Assembly: GCA_963731285.1 (NCBI GenBank)
Contig: CAVSUR010000001.1
Span: forward strand, 806,001 to 870,000
Direction: 5' to 3'
Source of the DNA: CAVSUR01 sp963731285
Lineage (GTDB): Bacteria > Actinomycetota > Actinomycetes > Streptosporangiales > Streptosporangiaceae
Length of the DNA stretch: 64,000 bases
The notes under the pieces were generated by a model. That model was not told the DNA's origin. It did not search any database and worked only from the letters and a program-made list of their open reading frames with translations. Of the stretch, positions 45,336-54,139 are shown one piece after another. The first letter of the stretch is position 1; each line of letters starts with the position of its first letter. A program made the translations under genes and the position numbers.

Positions 45336-45599
45336 ATGACCGACCAGGAGCAGGCCGGGGACGCCTCGTCTCGCCACCAGTCCCCAGATCCACTGCCCGT
45401 CATCCCATCCGACGAAGCCGGGCGGCCCGAGGGCCTGGCGTTCGACGTGGAACCCGGTGCCGACCTGACGGGCGTCCCCACCGGGGACCAGGCTCCCGCT
45501 CATCCGGGCGCCGCTCGCACCGAGGAAACGGTCACCGAATCAGGCGAGGGCGTCGGCCTGGCCGTTCCCCGGAATCAGGACACGGCGGACGACCAGTAG
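45336..45599 (+). CDS. small acidic hypothetical protein
   Basis: An 87-residue acidic, low-complexity protein (MTDQEQAGDASSRHQ ... TEETVTESGEGVGLAV). ATG at 45336 has a strong GGAGGGAAAG site upstream, which supports translation. It has no membrane segment or known motif and is probably disordered. It converges on crtB. Confidence 0.5.
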   Translation: MTDQEQAGDASSRHQSPDPLPVIPSDEAGRPEGLAFDVEPGADLTGVPTGDQAPAHPGAARTEETVTESGEGVGLAVPRNQDTADDQ

Positions 45600-45644
45600 C
45601 GCAACAGCTGCGCGCAGATGCGGGCGGCCTGGGCGCGAGATGCC

Positions 45645-46724
45645 TCACGCCGGCAGTGCGCCGGCGACGAGGGCGGACAGACGCTGGGCGAGGCCTCCGC
45701 CAGGGTCGAGGCGAGCTGCCCGGGCCCGGATGAGCCCGCGGCCGGCGACGTGAATGCGGCGGCCGATGCCGACCGAGACCCGCTGGCAGAGAACGTCGTA
45801 GCGGGCCTGCTCGATGCGGTCGAGTATTTCGCCGTACAGGATGAAAGCCGTGCGAAGACAGTCCCTGGATGTGACGTCGACCAGCGGGATGCCGTCGGAC
45901 GCTGAGGCGTACAAGCTTCGCGCTCGCTGAGTTTCGAACGCGATGAGATCGCGGATGGCGCCAGTCGTGGTACCGGCTGCCCTGGCCGCATGCAGGTCGC
46001 CCGATGCGACGCTGAACCGGCGCAGCGACTGCTGGGGAAGGTAAATACGGCCGCGGTCGAGATCCTCGCCGATGTCGCGCAGGAAGTTGGTGAGCTGGAA
46101 CGCCAGCCCGAGGTCGACTGCGGCTGCCCGCAGCCGCGCGGAATCGGCTGCCGGTGATGCCTGGCCGAGGATCGGCAGCATTTGCAGCCCGATGACGGCG
46201 GCCGAACCCCACATGTAGGCGCGGAGATCATCGAATGTCTCATAGCTGGTGACCGTGAGATCCATCCGCATGGACGCGAGAAAATCGGCGAAATACTCGA
46301 CCGGAATCTGCCATCGGTCGATGGTGTGGATCACCGCCTGGCAGATGAGATCATCCGATTCACCGCGATTCAGGCCGGCCAGGAACTGGTCTGCCCAGCG
46401 GTTGAACCGGTGCGCCCTGCCGCGCGGGGTAATGGCCGGGTCGATGTCGTCGATGATGTCGTCGGCGAAGCGGGCAAAACCATAGAGGGCATGGACGTAG
46501 GGTCGCCTGGCGGGCGGCAGCAGCAGCGTGGCGAGATAGTAGGTCTTGCCGTGCCGGGCGTTGAGATGGCGAGCCCGGGCGTAGCCGGCCTGCAGGGCGG
46601 GGTCGGTGATCCCGGCGGCGTCCATCTCCCGCCGTGACCGTGCGCTGATCCGGGGCGTGCCTGACAGGCCATCGGCCCGGTCCCGCGGCGGCGGGCCGGG
46701 CGGCCGCTCGCGGTTCTCAGTCAT
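45645..46724 (-). CDS. crtB: phytoene synthase
   Basis: About 359 residues. The two aspartate motifs of the squalene/phytoene synthase family are FARFADDIIDDID and LRDIGEDLDRGRIYLP, with YMWGSAAVIGLQMLP and AFQLTNFLRD around the active site. It joins two GGPP into phytoene, the first committed C40 step. ATG at 46724 overlaps the crtI stop by eight bases. It is the last gene of the carotenoid operon. The C-terminus has an extra Arg/Ala-rich 60 residues. Confidence 0.92.
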   Translation of the reverse strand: MTENRERPPGPPPRDRADGLSGTPRISARSRREMDAAGITDPALQAGYARARHLNARHGKTYYLATLLLPPARRPYVHALYGFARFADDIIDDIDPAITPRGRAHRFNRWADQFLAGLNRGESDDLICQAVIHTIDRWQIPVEYFADFLASMRMDLTVTSYETFDDLRAYMWGSAAVIGLQMLPILGQASPAADSARLRAAAVDLGLAFQLTNFLRDIGEDLDRGRIYLPQQSLRRFSVASGDLHAARAAGTTTGAIRDLIAFETQRARSLYASASDGIPLVDVTSRDCLRTAFILYGEILDRIEQARYDVLCQRVSVGIGRRIHVAGRGLIRARAARLDPGGGLAQRLSALVAGALPA

Positions 46725-48209
46725 TGCCGGTAATCCGGGCGGCAGCGAGTTTCCCGGACAGCAGGACCATCGGCACGCCGACGCCGGGCTGGGCGTTCGA
46801 CCCGCAAAAGACCAGGTTGTCGATGCCGCGGTCCAGCGTGGGAAACCGGAACGGTCCTGACTGGGCGAGGGTATGAGCCGCGGCGAAGGGGGCACCCGCG
46901 GCCAGGCCCTGGTCCTGCCAGTCCTGCGGGGTGACGATAGCCTGCACGTCAATGGCATCGGCGAACCCGGTCAGGCCGCGCCTTTGCAGGGTGTCCACGA
47001 CATGATCCCGGTAGTCATCGGCGATACGAGACCAGTCCAGGGCCGCCCGGGTGTTGGGCGTCGGGAACAGGACGTAATAGCTATCGCGGCCTGCCGGGGC
47101 CAGCGAAGGGTCGGTTCGGCTAGGGTTGCTGACCAGGAACGAGGGGTCGCTCATGACCTGGCCGCGGTCGATGATCTCGCGGAAGGTCTCCTTCCAGGCC
47201 GCACCGAAGAAGATGCTGTGATGCGCCAGCCCGGGATAGTGAGCCCGGGAGCCGACATGCAGCAGCACGCACGATGGTGAGTAGGTAAGCCGGCGCAGCC
47301 GGCGCGGTGTATACCGGGCCGGGAGGAGCTGCTCGTAGGCGGTCGGCAGGTCAGCATTGATCACGACTACGTCCGCGGCGAGGCGCTCGCCGTCCGCGGT
47401 ATGCACCGCTTGCGCCCTGTCATTCGAGACCTCGACCCGGACGGCCCGGGTGCCATAGCGGAACAGCACGCCATGATCGGCGGCGGCGGCGGCCATGGCC
47501 TGGGCGACCGCGTGCATGCCGCCGCGCGGAAAGTAGACGCCAGCGACGGTGTCCATGTAGGCGATGACCGCGTAGATCGCCAAGGCGTCCTGAGGGGCCA
47601 GTCCGGCGTACATGGCCTGGAAGGAGAAGATGCGGCGCAGCCGGTCGTCGTGGACGTACTGGCCGATCTTGGGGGCCAGCCGCCGGAGACCGCCGAGCGC
47701 GGCGATCTTCGCCCCGGCGGTGCCGAGCAGCTGGGCCGGCGAGTCGAGGTTGCGGTCGATGAATCTCCCCATCTCCAGGTCGTACAGGCGCCGCAGGAAC
47801 CGCACCAGGTCCCGGTAGCCCCGTGCGTCACGTGCCGAGACGACCTCGGCGATCTCCTGCTCCATCCGCCCGGGGTCGGTGTGCACGTCGATCCGGGAGC
47901 CGTCGGCGAAGTTGGCCCGGTAGGCCGGCGACAGCGGAACAAGCGTGAGCCGGTTTTCCAGGGACTCCCCGACCGACGCCAGGGCGTCGGCAATGAGCTC
48001 GGGCATCGTCAGCACCGTGGGCCCGGTATCAAATCGATACCCGCCGCAGCGCAGCAGCCCGGCCCGGCCGCCGGGCACGTCGGCCTGCTCAATGACGGTG
48101 ACCCGCCGGCCCCGGCCAGCCGCAGCGCGGCGGCCAGGCCGCCGAGACCCGCGCCGATGATGATTACCTCATCGGTGCGGCCCGGAACGCGGCGCAATCG
48201 TGACGGCAT
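46717..48209 (-). CDS. crtI: phytoene desaturase CrtI (one frameshift)
   Basis: About 497 residues once joined. The N-terminal FAD motif EVIIIGAGLGGLAAALRLAG is in one frame; after a one-base loss near 48115 in a G/C run, VTVIEQADVPGGRAGLLRC-type sequence continues with GYRFDTGPTVLTMPEL and the C-terminal FCGSNAQPGVGVPMVLLSGK. It converts phytoene to lycopene by successive desaturations. ATG at 48209 abuts the DUF998 stop. The frameshift is probably a sequence error because every later motif is intact. Confidence 0.92.
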
Positions 48210-49001
48210 TTACTGTTCTCCCATTCCAGCCGGGGCCGGCCAGCTTCTCGCCGCACTCGATCGCGGCAGGCAGCCAGCGGCGAGCTCGCTGCTCTTGGCG
48301 GGTCTTCGGTTGCCGTGCGGATGCAGGAGCAGCCAGATCCCTACGGTCCCCAGCCATATCGAGGTCAGCAGGACCCGGGCTCGCTCTGCGAGGCCGATGT
48401 CAGCGCCGGTCATCAGCAGCGCGACATCCAGAAGGCCAGCCGAGGCGATGCAGGTTCCGGTCACAATGCTGATCCGCGCCAGCACGGGGGCCTGGCCGAC
48501 CATGACGCTGCCCAGCAGGACGGCGGCGGCGGCTGCGCCCAGCAGCCCGAGCACGCCGGAGTCGGCGTGCAGGTCGCCGAGCTGAGCCAGCAGGGCCCTC
48601 GGTGCCTGAATGCTGACATCGCACGGCCGGCTCGCCGTGGCGGTGCACCGCATGGCCGTGGCGCCGTCGGCGGCCGAGGCCAGGCCGGCCACCAGGAACG
48701 AGCCGGTGCCGACCAGAACCCGGCGGCCGGCACTGGTGCCGCCCCGCAGAGTGCGCCAGAGAACCACGGCCGCGAGCACCATGGCCACGCCGCTGATGAC
48801 GTCGGATGACCGGTACAGCCAGCTCCACGGCTGCCCGGGCAGCTCCAGCTGGCTGATGAAGGCGTGATCCGCCGGGAACCGCGGGTGGGTCCACCGCTCC
48901 AGCAGGAACGCGCTGTAAGTGGCGGCGGCGAGGAACGCGCAGGCGGCGCCGGCCCGGGCCGGGCCGCGCCCGGCCTGGCCGGCGGTGGCATCATCGCTCA
49001 T
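48210..49001 (-). CDS. DUF998 membrane protein in carotenoid operon
   Basis: About 263 residues with about six or seven membrane helices in the DUF998 pattern: ACAFLAAATYSAFLLERWTH, SSDVISGVAMVLAAVVLWRT, then a loop with two Cys (AMRCTATASRPCDVSIQ), LGDLHADSGVLGLLGAAAAA and ISIVTGTCIASAGLLDVALL. Its start overlaps crtYd by four bases and its stop touches crtI, so it is translated with them. A role in carotenoid placement or modification is inference from position only. Confidence 0.8.
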   Translation of the reverse strand: MSDDATAGQAGRGPARAGAACAFLAAATYSAFLLERWTHPRFPADHAFISQLELPGQPWSWLYRSSDVISGVAMVLAAVVLWRTLRGGTSAGRRVLVGTGSFLVAGLASAADGATAMRCTATASRPCDVSIQAPRALLAQLGDLHADSGVLGLLGAAAAAVLLGSVMVGQAPVLARISIVTGTCIASAGLLDVALLMTGADIGLAERARVLLTSIWLGTVGIWLLLHPHGNRRPAKSSELAAGCLPRSSAARSWPAPAGMGEQ

Positions 49002-49327
49002 TTGGCGGTCTCCCCGGGCAATGCCGCGCCGACTGGCGAGCCTGCGGTGAGCCGGGCCCAGGACGCGAGGGTCAGCAGGATGAGCGCGAAGCCGAACGCG
49101 AGATCCTCCACCGGGGCGAACGCGATCCGTATCCCGATGATGGCGTGCGGGTTGTAACGGACGATCGAGAATCCGGTCAGCACGCCGTTCAGCAGCAACT
49201 GGAAGAACAGCAGGACCAGGTAGGTACGCCAGAACAGTGACGTGCGCAGCAGCCTCGTCCGCAGCAGGAACAGGTCGGTTGCCACGGCCAGGAGAACCGC
49301 CAGGCAGGCAAGGACGGTGTAGCTCAC
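48998..49327 (-). CDS. crtYd: lycopene cyclase subunit CrtYd-like
   Basis: About 109 residues with three membrane helices: YTVLACLAVLLAVATDLFLL, LFWRTYLVLLFFQLLLNGVL and IAFAPVEDLAFGFALILLTL. The PVEDLAFGF motif matches lycopene-cyclase domains (PxE[ED] active-site region). It forms a heterodimer with CrtYc to cyclise lycopene ends. GTG at 49327 overlaps the CrtYc stop (GTGA). Confidence 0.87.
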   Translation of the reverse strand: MSYTVLACLAVLLAVATDLFLLRTRLLRTSLFWRTYLVLLFFQLLLNGVLTGFSIVRYNPHAIIGIRIAFAPVEDLAFGFALILLTLASWARLTAGSPVGAALPGETAK

Positions 49328-49683
49328 CGGGCCGTCCCGCGGGCAGTGCGCTGACTGGCGCGGTTGCCGGCGGCCCGCAGCTGGTGCTGCCCGATGGCCT
49401 CGAAGGTCAGGATCGCCGCGAGCGGGATGACGAGGAAGAACAGCGCTTCCTCCAGCGGCAGCCGGCCGGGAAGCAGGATGCCGGTCATCCGCCGCAGGTC
49501 GTACCACCACTGGCCCCGGCTGATCGCATACAGGTCCCAGCTAACGAAGATGACGAAGCCCGGGAGGATCGCGAGCAGCAGGGTCGCCGGGCGGGCGAGC
49601 GCCCGGGCGGCGTAGACGAAGTCCAGCGGGACGGTGCAGCACAGGCAGGCCAGCAGCAGGCCAAGGTAGCTCAGGTGCGCCAT
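49324..49683 (-). CDS. crtYc: lycopene cyclase subunit CrtYc-like
   Basis: About 119 residues with three membrane helices. YLGLLLACLCCTVPLDFVYA starts it; RLPLEEALFFLVIPLAAILT carries the PLEE motif, the partner of PVED in CrtYd. Together the two give a beta- or epsilon-type ring on lycopene; the ring type cannot be read. It starts five bases after the P450 stop. Confidence 0.87.
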   Translation of the reverse strand: MAHLSYLGLLLACLCCTVPLDFVYAARALARPATLLLAILPGFVIFVSWDLYAISRGQWWYDLRRMTGILLPGRLPLEEALFFLVIPLAAILTFEAIGQHQLRAAGNRASQRTARGTAR

Positions 49684-49688
49684 GGGGA

Positions 49689-50807
49689 TCAGCTCTCTCG
49701 CTCTAGATGCAGCGGCCCGGCCGGCGCCAGGGTGATGCCCGCGCGGGGGCGCGGATCTGCCGATACCACCCGGAGCCGGCTGGAGGCGAACGCGTCGAGC
49801 ACGGTGGCCAGGATGAGGCGGGCCAGGGCGCTGCCGAGGCAGGTCCGCTCGCCGGCGGCGAAGGGGATATAGGCCCAGGCGGGCAGCGGTTCGTCAAACC
49901 GCTCGGGCCGGAACGCCAGCGGGCCGGCCCACAGGCCCGGGTCACGGTGGGTCAGGTACGGGCTGTACATGACCAGGGTTCCGCGCGGGATGCGGACGGA
50001 TCCGAAACTGGTGTCCCGCGAGCACCTGCGGCTGCCGAGCCACCCGGCCGGGTAGAGCCGCAGAACCTCCTTGATCACGGCGTGCCGCATGTCCGGGTGC
50101 CGCAGCCGCGGCTCGGCGGCTGAGTGATAGAGCAGCCAGGCCAGGGTGTGGGCGGTGGTGTCGTAGGCGGCGCTGAGCGCGACCCGGGCCTCGTCCACAC
50201 CGGCGGACAGGCCGGCGAAAGCGGCCGCGAGGCTGCCCGGCGCAGAGGCCGACAGTGCCTGGGTCAGCGCCCGGTTCATCTGGCGGAACAGCACCGGCCG
50301 CCGCAGGAAGGGCCACGGCAGCGGCCGGTCCAGCGGGGCGAGGAATGCCTGCAGCAGGCCGACGGAGAGCTGATCACCGAAGAATGTCGCGGACAGGATG
50401 TCGCGCACCAGCGCGGCTGACCAGGTGACGGCGTCGAAGCGCCCGGCTGGCAGCCGGGCCAGGGCGGCGTCGAGGATGCGCGGTCGCAGAGCAGCCACCG
50501 GGCGCCGCGCGAAGGAGGGGTTCAGGGCGCTGCGCCGGTCCCGGTGCGCCGGCTCATCGGTCTGCACTACCCCGGCGGCCAGGTACGGTGACAAGCCGCT
50601 CATGCTGCCCTTGCTGCGGAACGTCGTCAGGTCGCCCAGCACGAACCGGTTCCACCCCGGGGAGTAGCCCACTATGGCGCGGCGCCACAGGCGCAGCCCG
50701 AAGACCGGCCCCAGGGCAGCGCCCTCCTCCAGCAGCGGGAGCGGAGCTTGCCCCCACCGGCCCAGGTGGCCCACCACCGGCTGCGTTCGGGGTTCGGGCG
50801 CCCTCAT
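49689..50807 (-). CDS. cytochrome P450, probable carotenoid-tailoring enzyme
   Basis: About 372 residues, shorter than typical 400-450. The I-helix is ALSAAYDTTAHTLAWLLYH, the ExxR helix VIKEVLRLYP, the meander RPERFDEPLP and the heme Cys loop FAAGERTCLGSALARL. The early region VQTDEPAHRDRRSALNPSF is the C-helix WxxxR-equivalent. Placed between the cyclase genes and glycosyltransferase, it is likely to hydroxylate the carotenoid, as CYP175-type enzymes do. ATG at 50807 overlaps the GT2 stop (ATGA). Confidence 0.88.
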   Translation of the reverse strand: MRAPEPRTQPVVGHLGRWGQAPLPLLEEGAALGPVFGLRLWRRAIVGYSPGWNRFVLGDLTTFRSKGSMSGLSPYLAAGVVQTDEPAHRDRRSALNPSFARRPVAALRPRILDAALARLPAGRFDAVTWSAALVRDILSATFFGDQLSVGLLQAFLAPLDRPLPWPFLRRPVLFRQMNRALTQALSASAPGSLAAAFAGLSAGVDEARVALSAAYDTTAHTLAWLLYHSAAEPRLRHPDMRHAVIKEVLRLYPAGWLGSRRCSRDTSFGSVRIPRGTLVMYSPYLTHRDPGLWAGPLAFRPERFDEPLPAWAYIPFAAGERTCLGSALARLILATVLDAFASSRLRVVSADPRPRAGITLAPAGPLHLERES

Positions 50808-51925
50808 GAGTAGCCGCGGCCTTTCCAGTGCTGCTCGCGCCGCATGGCCTGCCCGGCGACGGGCAGGAAGGCCACCGGGCACAGCGGCGTCAGGACTGCC
50901 TGCCAGCCTGAGCGCGGATCGGTCTTGAGTGCCACGATCAGCCGCTCGAGAATCCCGAGACCGAGGGGCAGCAGCCAGCGGCGTTCCCGGCGCGCCCGCC
51001 ACAGCGGCCAGGAGTAGACGGCGAGATGCCAGGCCGCCACCGCAGCCAGCCGTGACCGGGACCCGCCCATGACCGGGAGCAGGCCGCGGCCCAGGCCGGC
51101 CACCACGGCCCGGTAGCCGTCATACATCCGGGTCTGGACCAGTTCGCCGCCTATCGCCAGGCCCAGCTGGTGGCCAGCGCGGCGGCTGGCTCGGGCCATG
51201 GCGACGTCCTCGACTATCTCTGCGCGCACGGCGGCGAATCCGCCGAGCTGCTGGTAGGCCTGGCGGGTGAAGGCCAGCAGCGACCCGTTCGCGGTAGCCG
51301 CGGCTGGGATGGGCGCGGACAGCAGCGGGAACGGCAGGAAGCACAGGAGCACATCGTCGATCAGCGGAATGATCAGCTGCTCGGCCACGCTGCCGGTTAG
51401 CTGGCGGGGGAACACGGAGAACACGTCGGCGTGCTGCCGCCCCATCTCCCCGAGCACGGCCGGGATCGCGGCCGGGCGGAGCAAGACGTCCGCGTCGCAG
51501 TACAGCAGGATCGAGCCGGTGGCGGCAGCCGCCAGCTGAGCGCAGGCCCAGGTCTTGCCGACCCAGCCGGCCGGGACGCGCGAGCCGGCGATGAGCCGTG
51601 CGTGCGGGTGCCCGGCGATCAGGGAACGGGCGACGTCCGCGGAACCGTCCGACGACTCGTCGTCGAGAATCAGCAGCTCGGTAATCCCGGCCTGGGACAG
51701 CATCGGCGGCAGCGAGCGCGGCAGCATGTCAGCCTCGTCCCGCATTGGGACGAGCAAGGACACCGTCTGCGCCGCCAGGTCGCGGACCGGTGCCAGGTCG
51801 CGGACCGGTGCGCTGGCCGCCGCACCGGGCGCGGCCAGCACCGGGAACCGGGCGACGTTCAGCAGCAGGGTGGCCAGCTTGACCAGCAGGAATCCGAGGA
51901 CGGCCTTGAAGAGCATGCTCAGCAC
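50804..51925 (-). CDS. GT2 glycosyltransferase, probable carotenoid glycosylation
   Basis: About 373 residues. N-terminal membrane segment MLFKAVLGFLLVKLATLLLN, GT-A core SLLVPMRDEADMLPRSLPPM, LLILDDESSDGSADVARSL and LLYCDADVLLRPAAIPAVL, then C-terminal hydrophobic segments (WLLPLGLGILERLIVAL). The membrane-tied GT2 type with a following acyltransferase resembles CruC/CrtQ enzymes that glycosylate carotenoids. A short tandem repeat encodes APVRDLAPVRDLA near residue 40. Confidence 0.82.
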   Translation of the reverse strand: MLSMLFKAVLGFLLVKLATLLLNVARFPVLAAPGAAASAPVRDLAPVRDLAAQTVSLLVPMRDEADMLPRSLPPMLSQAGITELLILDDESSDGSADVARSLIAGHPHARLIAGSRVPAGWVGKTWACAQLAAAATGSILLYCDADVLLRPAAIPAVLGEMGRQHADVFSVFPRQLTGSVAEQLIIPLIDDVLLCFLPFPLLSAPIPAAATANGSLLAFTRQAYQQLGGFAAVRAEIVEDVAMARASRRAGHQLGLAIGGELVQTRMYDGYRAVVAGLGRGLLPVMGGSRSRLAAVAAWHLAVYSWPLWRARRERRWLLPLGLGILERLIVALKTDPRSGWQAVLTPLCPVAFLPVAGQAMRREQHWKGRGYS

Positions 51926-52572
51926 CCCCGCCTGACCGACCAGGCGCTGATGCGCTCATCCCAGCTGACGCGACCGGCGACGACGCGGCGGAACCCGGGC
52001 ACCGGCTGCCGCGGGTCAGCGGCAGCCAGGTCACGATCCAGCTGGCTCAGCCGGGAGCCCAGAGCCTCGGCCAGCGCATGCGGGTCGCACGGGGCCCCTA
52101 GGTCCACCAGGGCCTCGGGGTGCTGATGTCCCCGCATGGCCAGCCGGATCGCGACGGGCATGACGGGAGCAGGTGCCTGGCGGGCAAACCAGGCGGCGCC
52201 GGGGGCGAGCGGGCCGAGCGGGCCGAGCGGGCGCAGCCGCGCTTCCGGGAAGATGATGAGGATGCGGCCGCCGCGCAGGGCTTCCAGCGCCTGACGTGGC
52301 CGCTGAGCGGAAATCACGCCCATGGACCGGAGAAACCTGTACTGGGCGAGGTTGCCGGCGTCCATGAGCAGTGACGCCGCCCGCTGGTGGCGCGAGAGGA
52401 CCGCCGCGGTGACGAAGCCGTCCCACCAGCTGTGGTGGTTGGCCGCCCAGATCGCTGGCGACGGCACGAGATCTCCGCGGACCCATACGCCGCGCAGCCC
52501 GCGCCGGACGAGCTGATCCAGGCCGGCCGCGAGGGCGCGGGAGCGAACAGGAGATACTGGGCGGCTGCCCAT
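51919..52572 (-). CDS. PlsC-like acyltransferase, probable carotenoid-glycoside acylation
   Basis: About 217 residues. The acyltransferase motif is NHHSWWDGFVTAAVL (HX4D), with RILIIFPEARLRPLGPLGPL as the second block and MPVAIRLAMRGHQHPE as the third. It has no strong signal peptide. Standing next to a CruC-like glycosyltransferase suggests it esterifies a carotenoid glycoside, as CruD or CrtO do, though lysophosphatidate acylation remains possible. It overlaps the neighbours on both sides. Confidence 0.82.
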   Translation of the reverse strand: MGSRPVSPVRSRALAAGLDQLVRRGLRGVWVRGDLVPSPAIWAANHHSWWDGFVTAAVLSRHQRAASLLMDAGNLAQYRFLRSMGVISAQRPRQALEALRGGRILIIFPEARLRPLGPLGPLAPGAAWFARQAPAPVMPVAIRLAMRGHQHPEALVDLGAPCDPHALAEALGSRLSQLDRDLAAADPRQPVPGFRRVVAGRVSWDERISAWSVRRGC

Positions 52573-53627
52573 CAGGCCGCTCCCGCCGCGACAAGCTCGG
52601 CCCATTGCGGGTCTGCCTTGCCGAGCAGCTGCGTGCGCGCATAGCGCAGGGGCCATTCCGCGAGGCCTTCGAGGGCAGAGTCCGATCCAGCCACGGTCAG
52701 CAGGGCCGCCTTCGCCGCGTGAGCATGCTCAAGCGCAACGGCCACGCTCGGCCGGATGGCCGCTGCCGAGCGCAAGCAGGGCAGCGCCCGGCTGCGGTCA
52801 GCCGGGCTCGCGTCCGGGCTAAGTGAACTGCGCAGCTCAGGGTAGGCACGCAGCGCGAACGCCGCGGGCAGCGTCATGGTCCCGGCGGCGAAATCGGCGC
52901 CCACCGGCTTTCCCAGCAGCGCCGGGCTGGACACGACGTCGAGCACGTCGTCTACTAGCTGCAGGCTGATGCCGAACTGCAGGCCGAACTCCGCGACCGC
53001 CGGCGCCGGGTCCTGTCCGCCGGAGAGGGCTCCAAGCAGGCACGCGGCCCGGGTCAGAGCCCCGGTCTTGCCTGCGGCGACGTCGACGAGCTGCGGGATG
53101 GTCGCCGCGGGGTCGTACCGCAGCCGGTCTTGCAGGGATTCACCGCGGCACAAGTCGGCTAGCGTCCTGGCGAGCACCATTGCGGCGCCCTTGCTGACGC
53201 CGGACGCCAGCAGCGATGCGGCCGCGATCAGCAGGTCTCCGCTCACCACGGCCGCGGGGACGCCTTCCGCGGCGCTGATGGTGACCACGCCTCGCCGCAC
53301 CTGCGCCCCGTCGATGAGATCGTCGTGCACGAGCGTGGCGCAGTGCAGCAGCTCAACGGCGGCGGCCAGCGTCAGGGCATCCCTTCCGTGCGAGGGTGCC
53401 AGCAGGGCCGCGGTCGTCATCGTCAGGGCCGGCCGCAGCCTCTTACCGCCCGCTGCGACGACGCGCTGGACCGGGGCGGCGAGCGGCCCGGCCAGGGCGG
53501 TCACCGTGTCGCGCATCAGGTCGTCGAGCGCGCTGCCCACGGCCGTGCTCAGGCTCCACGGGTCGCGCGCCTGTCCAGGAAGGCCGGCGGTCAGCCAGGA
53601 CCGGGGGCGCTGCTTGCTGAGAGACAT
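52572..53627 (-). CDS. crtE: geranylgeranyl diphosphate synthase
   Basis: About 351 residues. The first aspartate-rich motif is CATLVHDDLIDGAQVRRG and the second GISLQLVDDVLDVV, with GGKRLRPALTM at the substrate site. The FARM is DDLID, with the short DDxxD spacing; the residue sizes before it suit C20 to longer products, and its place heading the crt operon favours GGPP. Start ATG at 53627 after a short gap from the small membrane protein gene. Confidence 0.9.
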   Translation of the reverse strand: MSLSKQRPRSWLTAGLPGQARDPWSLSTAVGSALDDLMRDTVTALAGPLAAPVQRVVAAGGKRLRPALTMTTAALLAPSHGRDALTLAAAVELLHCATLVHDDLIDGAQVRRGVVTISAAEGVPAAVVSGDLLIAAASLLASGVSKGAAMVLARTLADLCRGESLQDRLRYDPAATIPQLVDVAAGKTGALTRAACLLGALSGGQDPAPAVAEFGLQFGISLQLVDDVLDVVSSPALLGKPVGADFAAGTMTLPAAFALRAYPELRSSLSPDASPADRSRALPCLRSAAAIRPSVAVALEHAHAAKAALLTVAGSDSALEGLAEWPLRYARTQLLGKADPQWAELVAAGAA

Positions 53628-53636
53628 GGCTGAGGT

Positions 53637-53852
53637 TCAGCGGGTCTCGTCGATCTTGATGGCATTGCCGAGGGCCATGAAGGTCGGCGCCCACAGGCCG
53701 ACATAAATGCCCCACCGGTCAGCCTTCTCGGCCGGCGCGTCTTCCATCCGCCGAGACGCGGTCCACGCAGCGACGCTCGCCCCGATCGAGAGCAGTGATG
53801 CGAGGTAGGCGACATCGCTGGTGAGGCCGGCGCTGCGCAGCATTTTGATCAT
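53637..53852 (-). CDS. small membrane protein leading the carotenoid operon
   Basis: A 71-residue protein with a membrane segment DVAYLASLLSIGASVAAWTA, a charged middle RRMEDAPAEKADRW and a second hydrophobic patch GIYVGLWAPTFMALGNAI. It ends nine bases before crtE and so belongs to the operon. I do not recognise a defined domain. It could anchor or organise pathway enzymes; that is inference. Confidence 0.65.
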   Translation of the reverse strand: MIKMLRSAGLTSDVAYLASLLSIGASVAAWTASRRMEDAPAEKADRWGIYVGLWAPTFMALGNAIKIDETR

Positions 53853-53934
53853 AACGGGCTGGATCCTTTACTCGGTGGCGCGGCTGTGACAAGCTGCCCG
53901 ACAGCTACCCTGTCATCGCTATGACTAAACAGAG

Positions 53935-53951
53935 TTCATCATTTTGATGAA
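53935..53951. promoter_or_regulatory. 17-bp palindrome upstream of carotenoid operon
   Basis: TTCATCA and TGATGAA are exact reverse complements around TTT. The site lies about 83 bases upstream of the first gene of the minus-strand carotenoid operon, in an A+T-rich pocket, and is a candidate operator or light-response site. No cognate regulator gene is adjacent. Confidence 0.5.
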
Positions 53952-54139
53952 GTTAGAGGACTCGCAGCATATCCCCCGCCCTGAGCCGGCGGTGCTGTCG
54001 ATCGGCGCGATCCCCGGGGCGGCCGGGAGTTCCCGTGTCCGGGCTCGCTGCGGGAAATCGCGGCTGAGGGTTCGGCAGGCCGTCCCGCCGCTCGCCTGCA
54101 CGCGCCTGCACGACCGGCGGGCGGGCGGCTGGCCGGGGC

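Noticed and set aside
45645..53852. Hopanoid or squalene cluster instead of carotenoid
   Set aside because: CrtI, CrtYc and CrtYd motifs are present and no squalene-hopene cyclase is found, so the synthase is CrtB.
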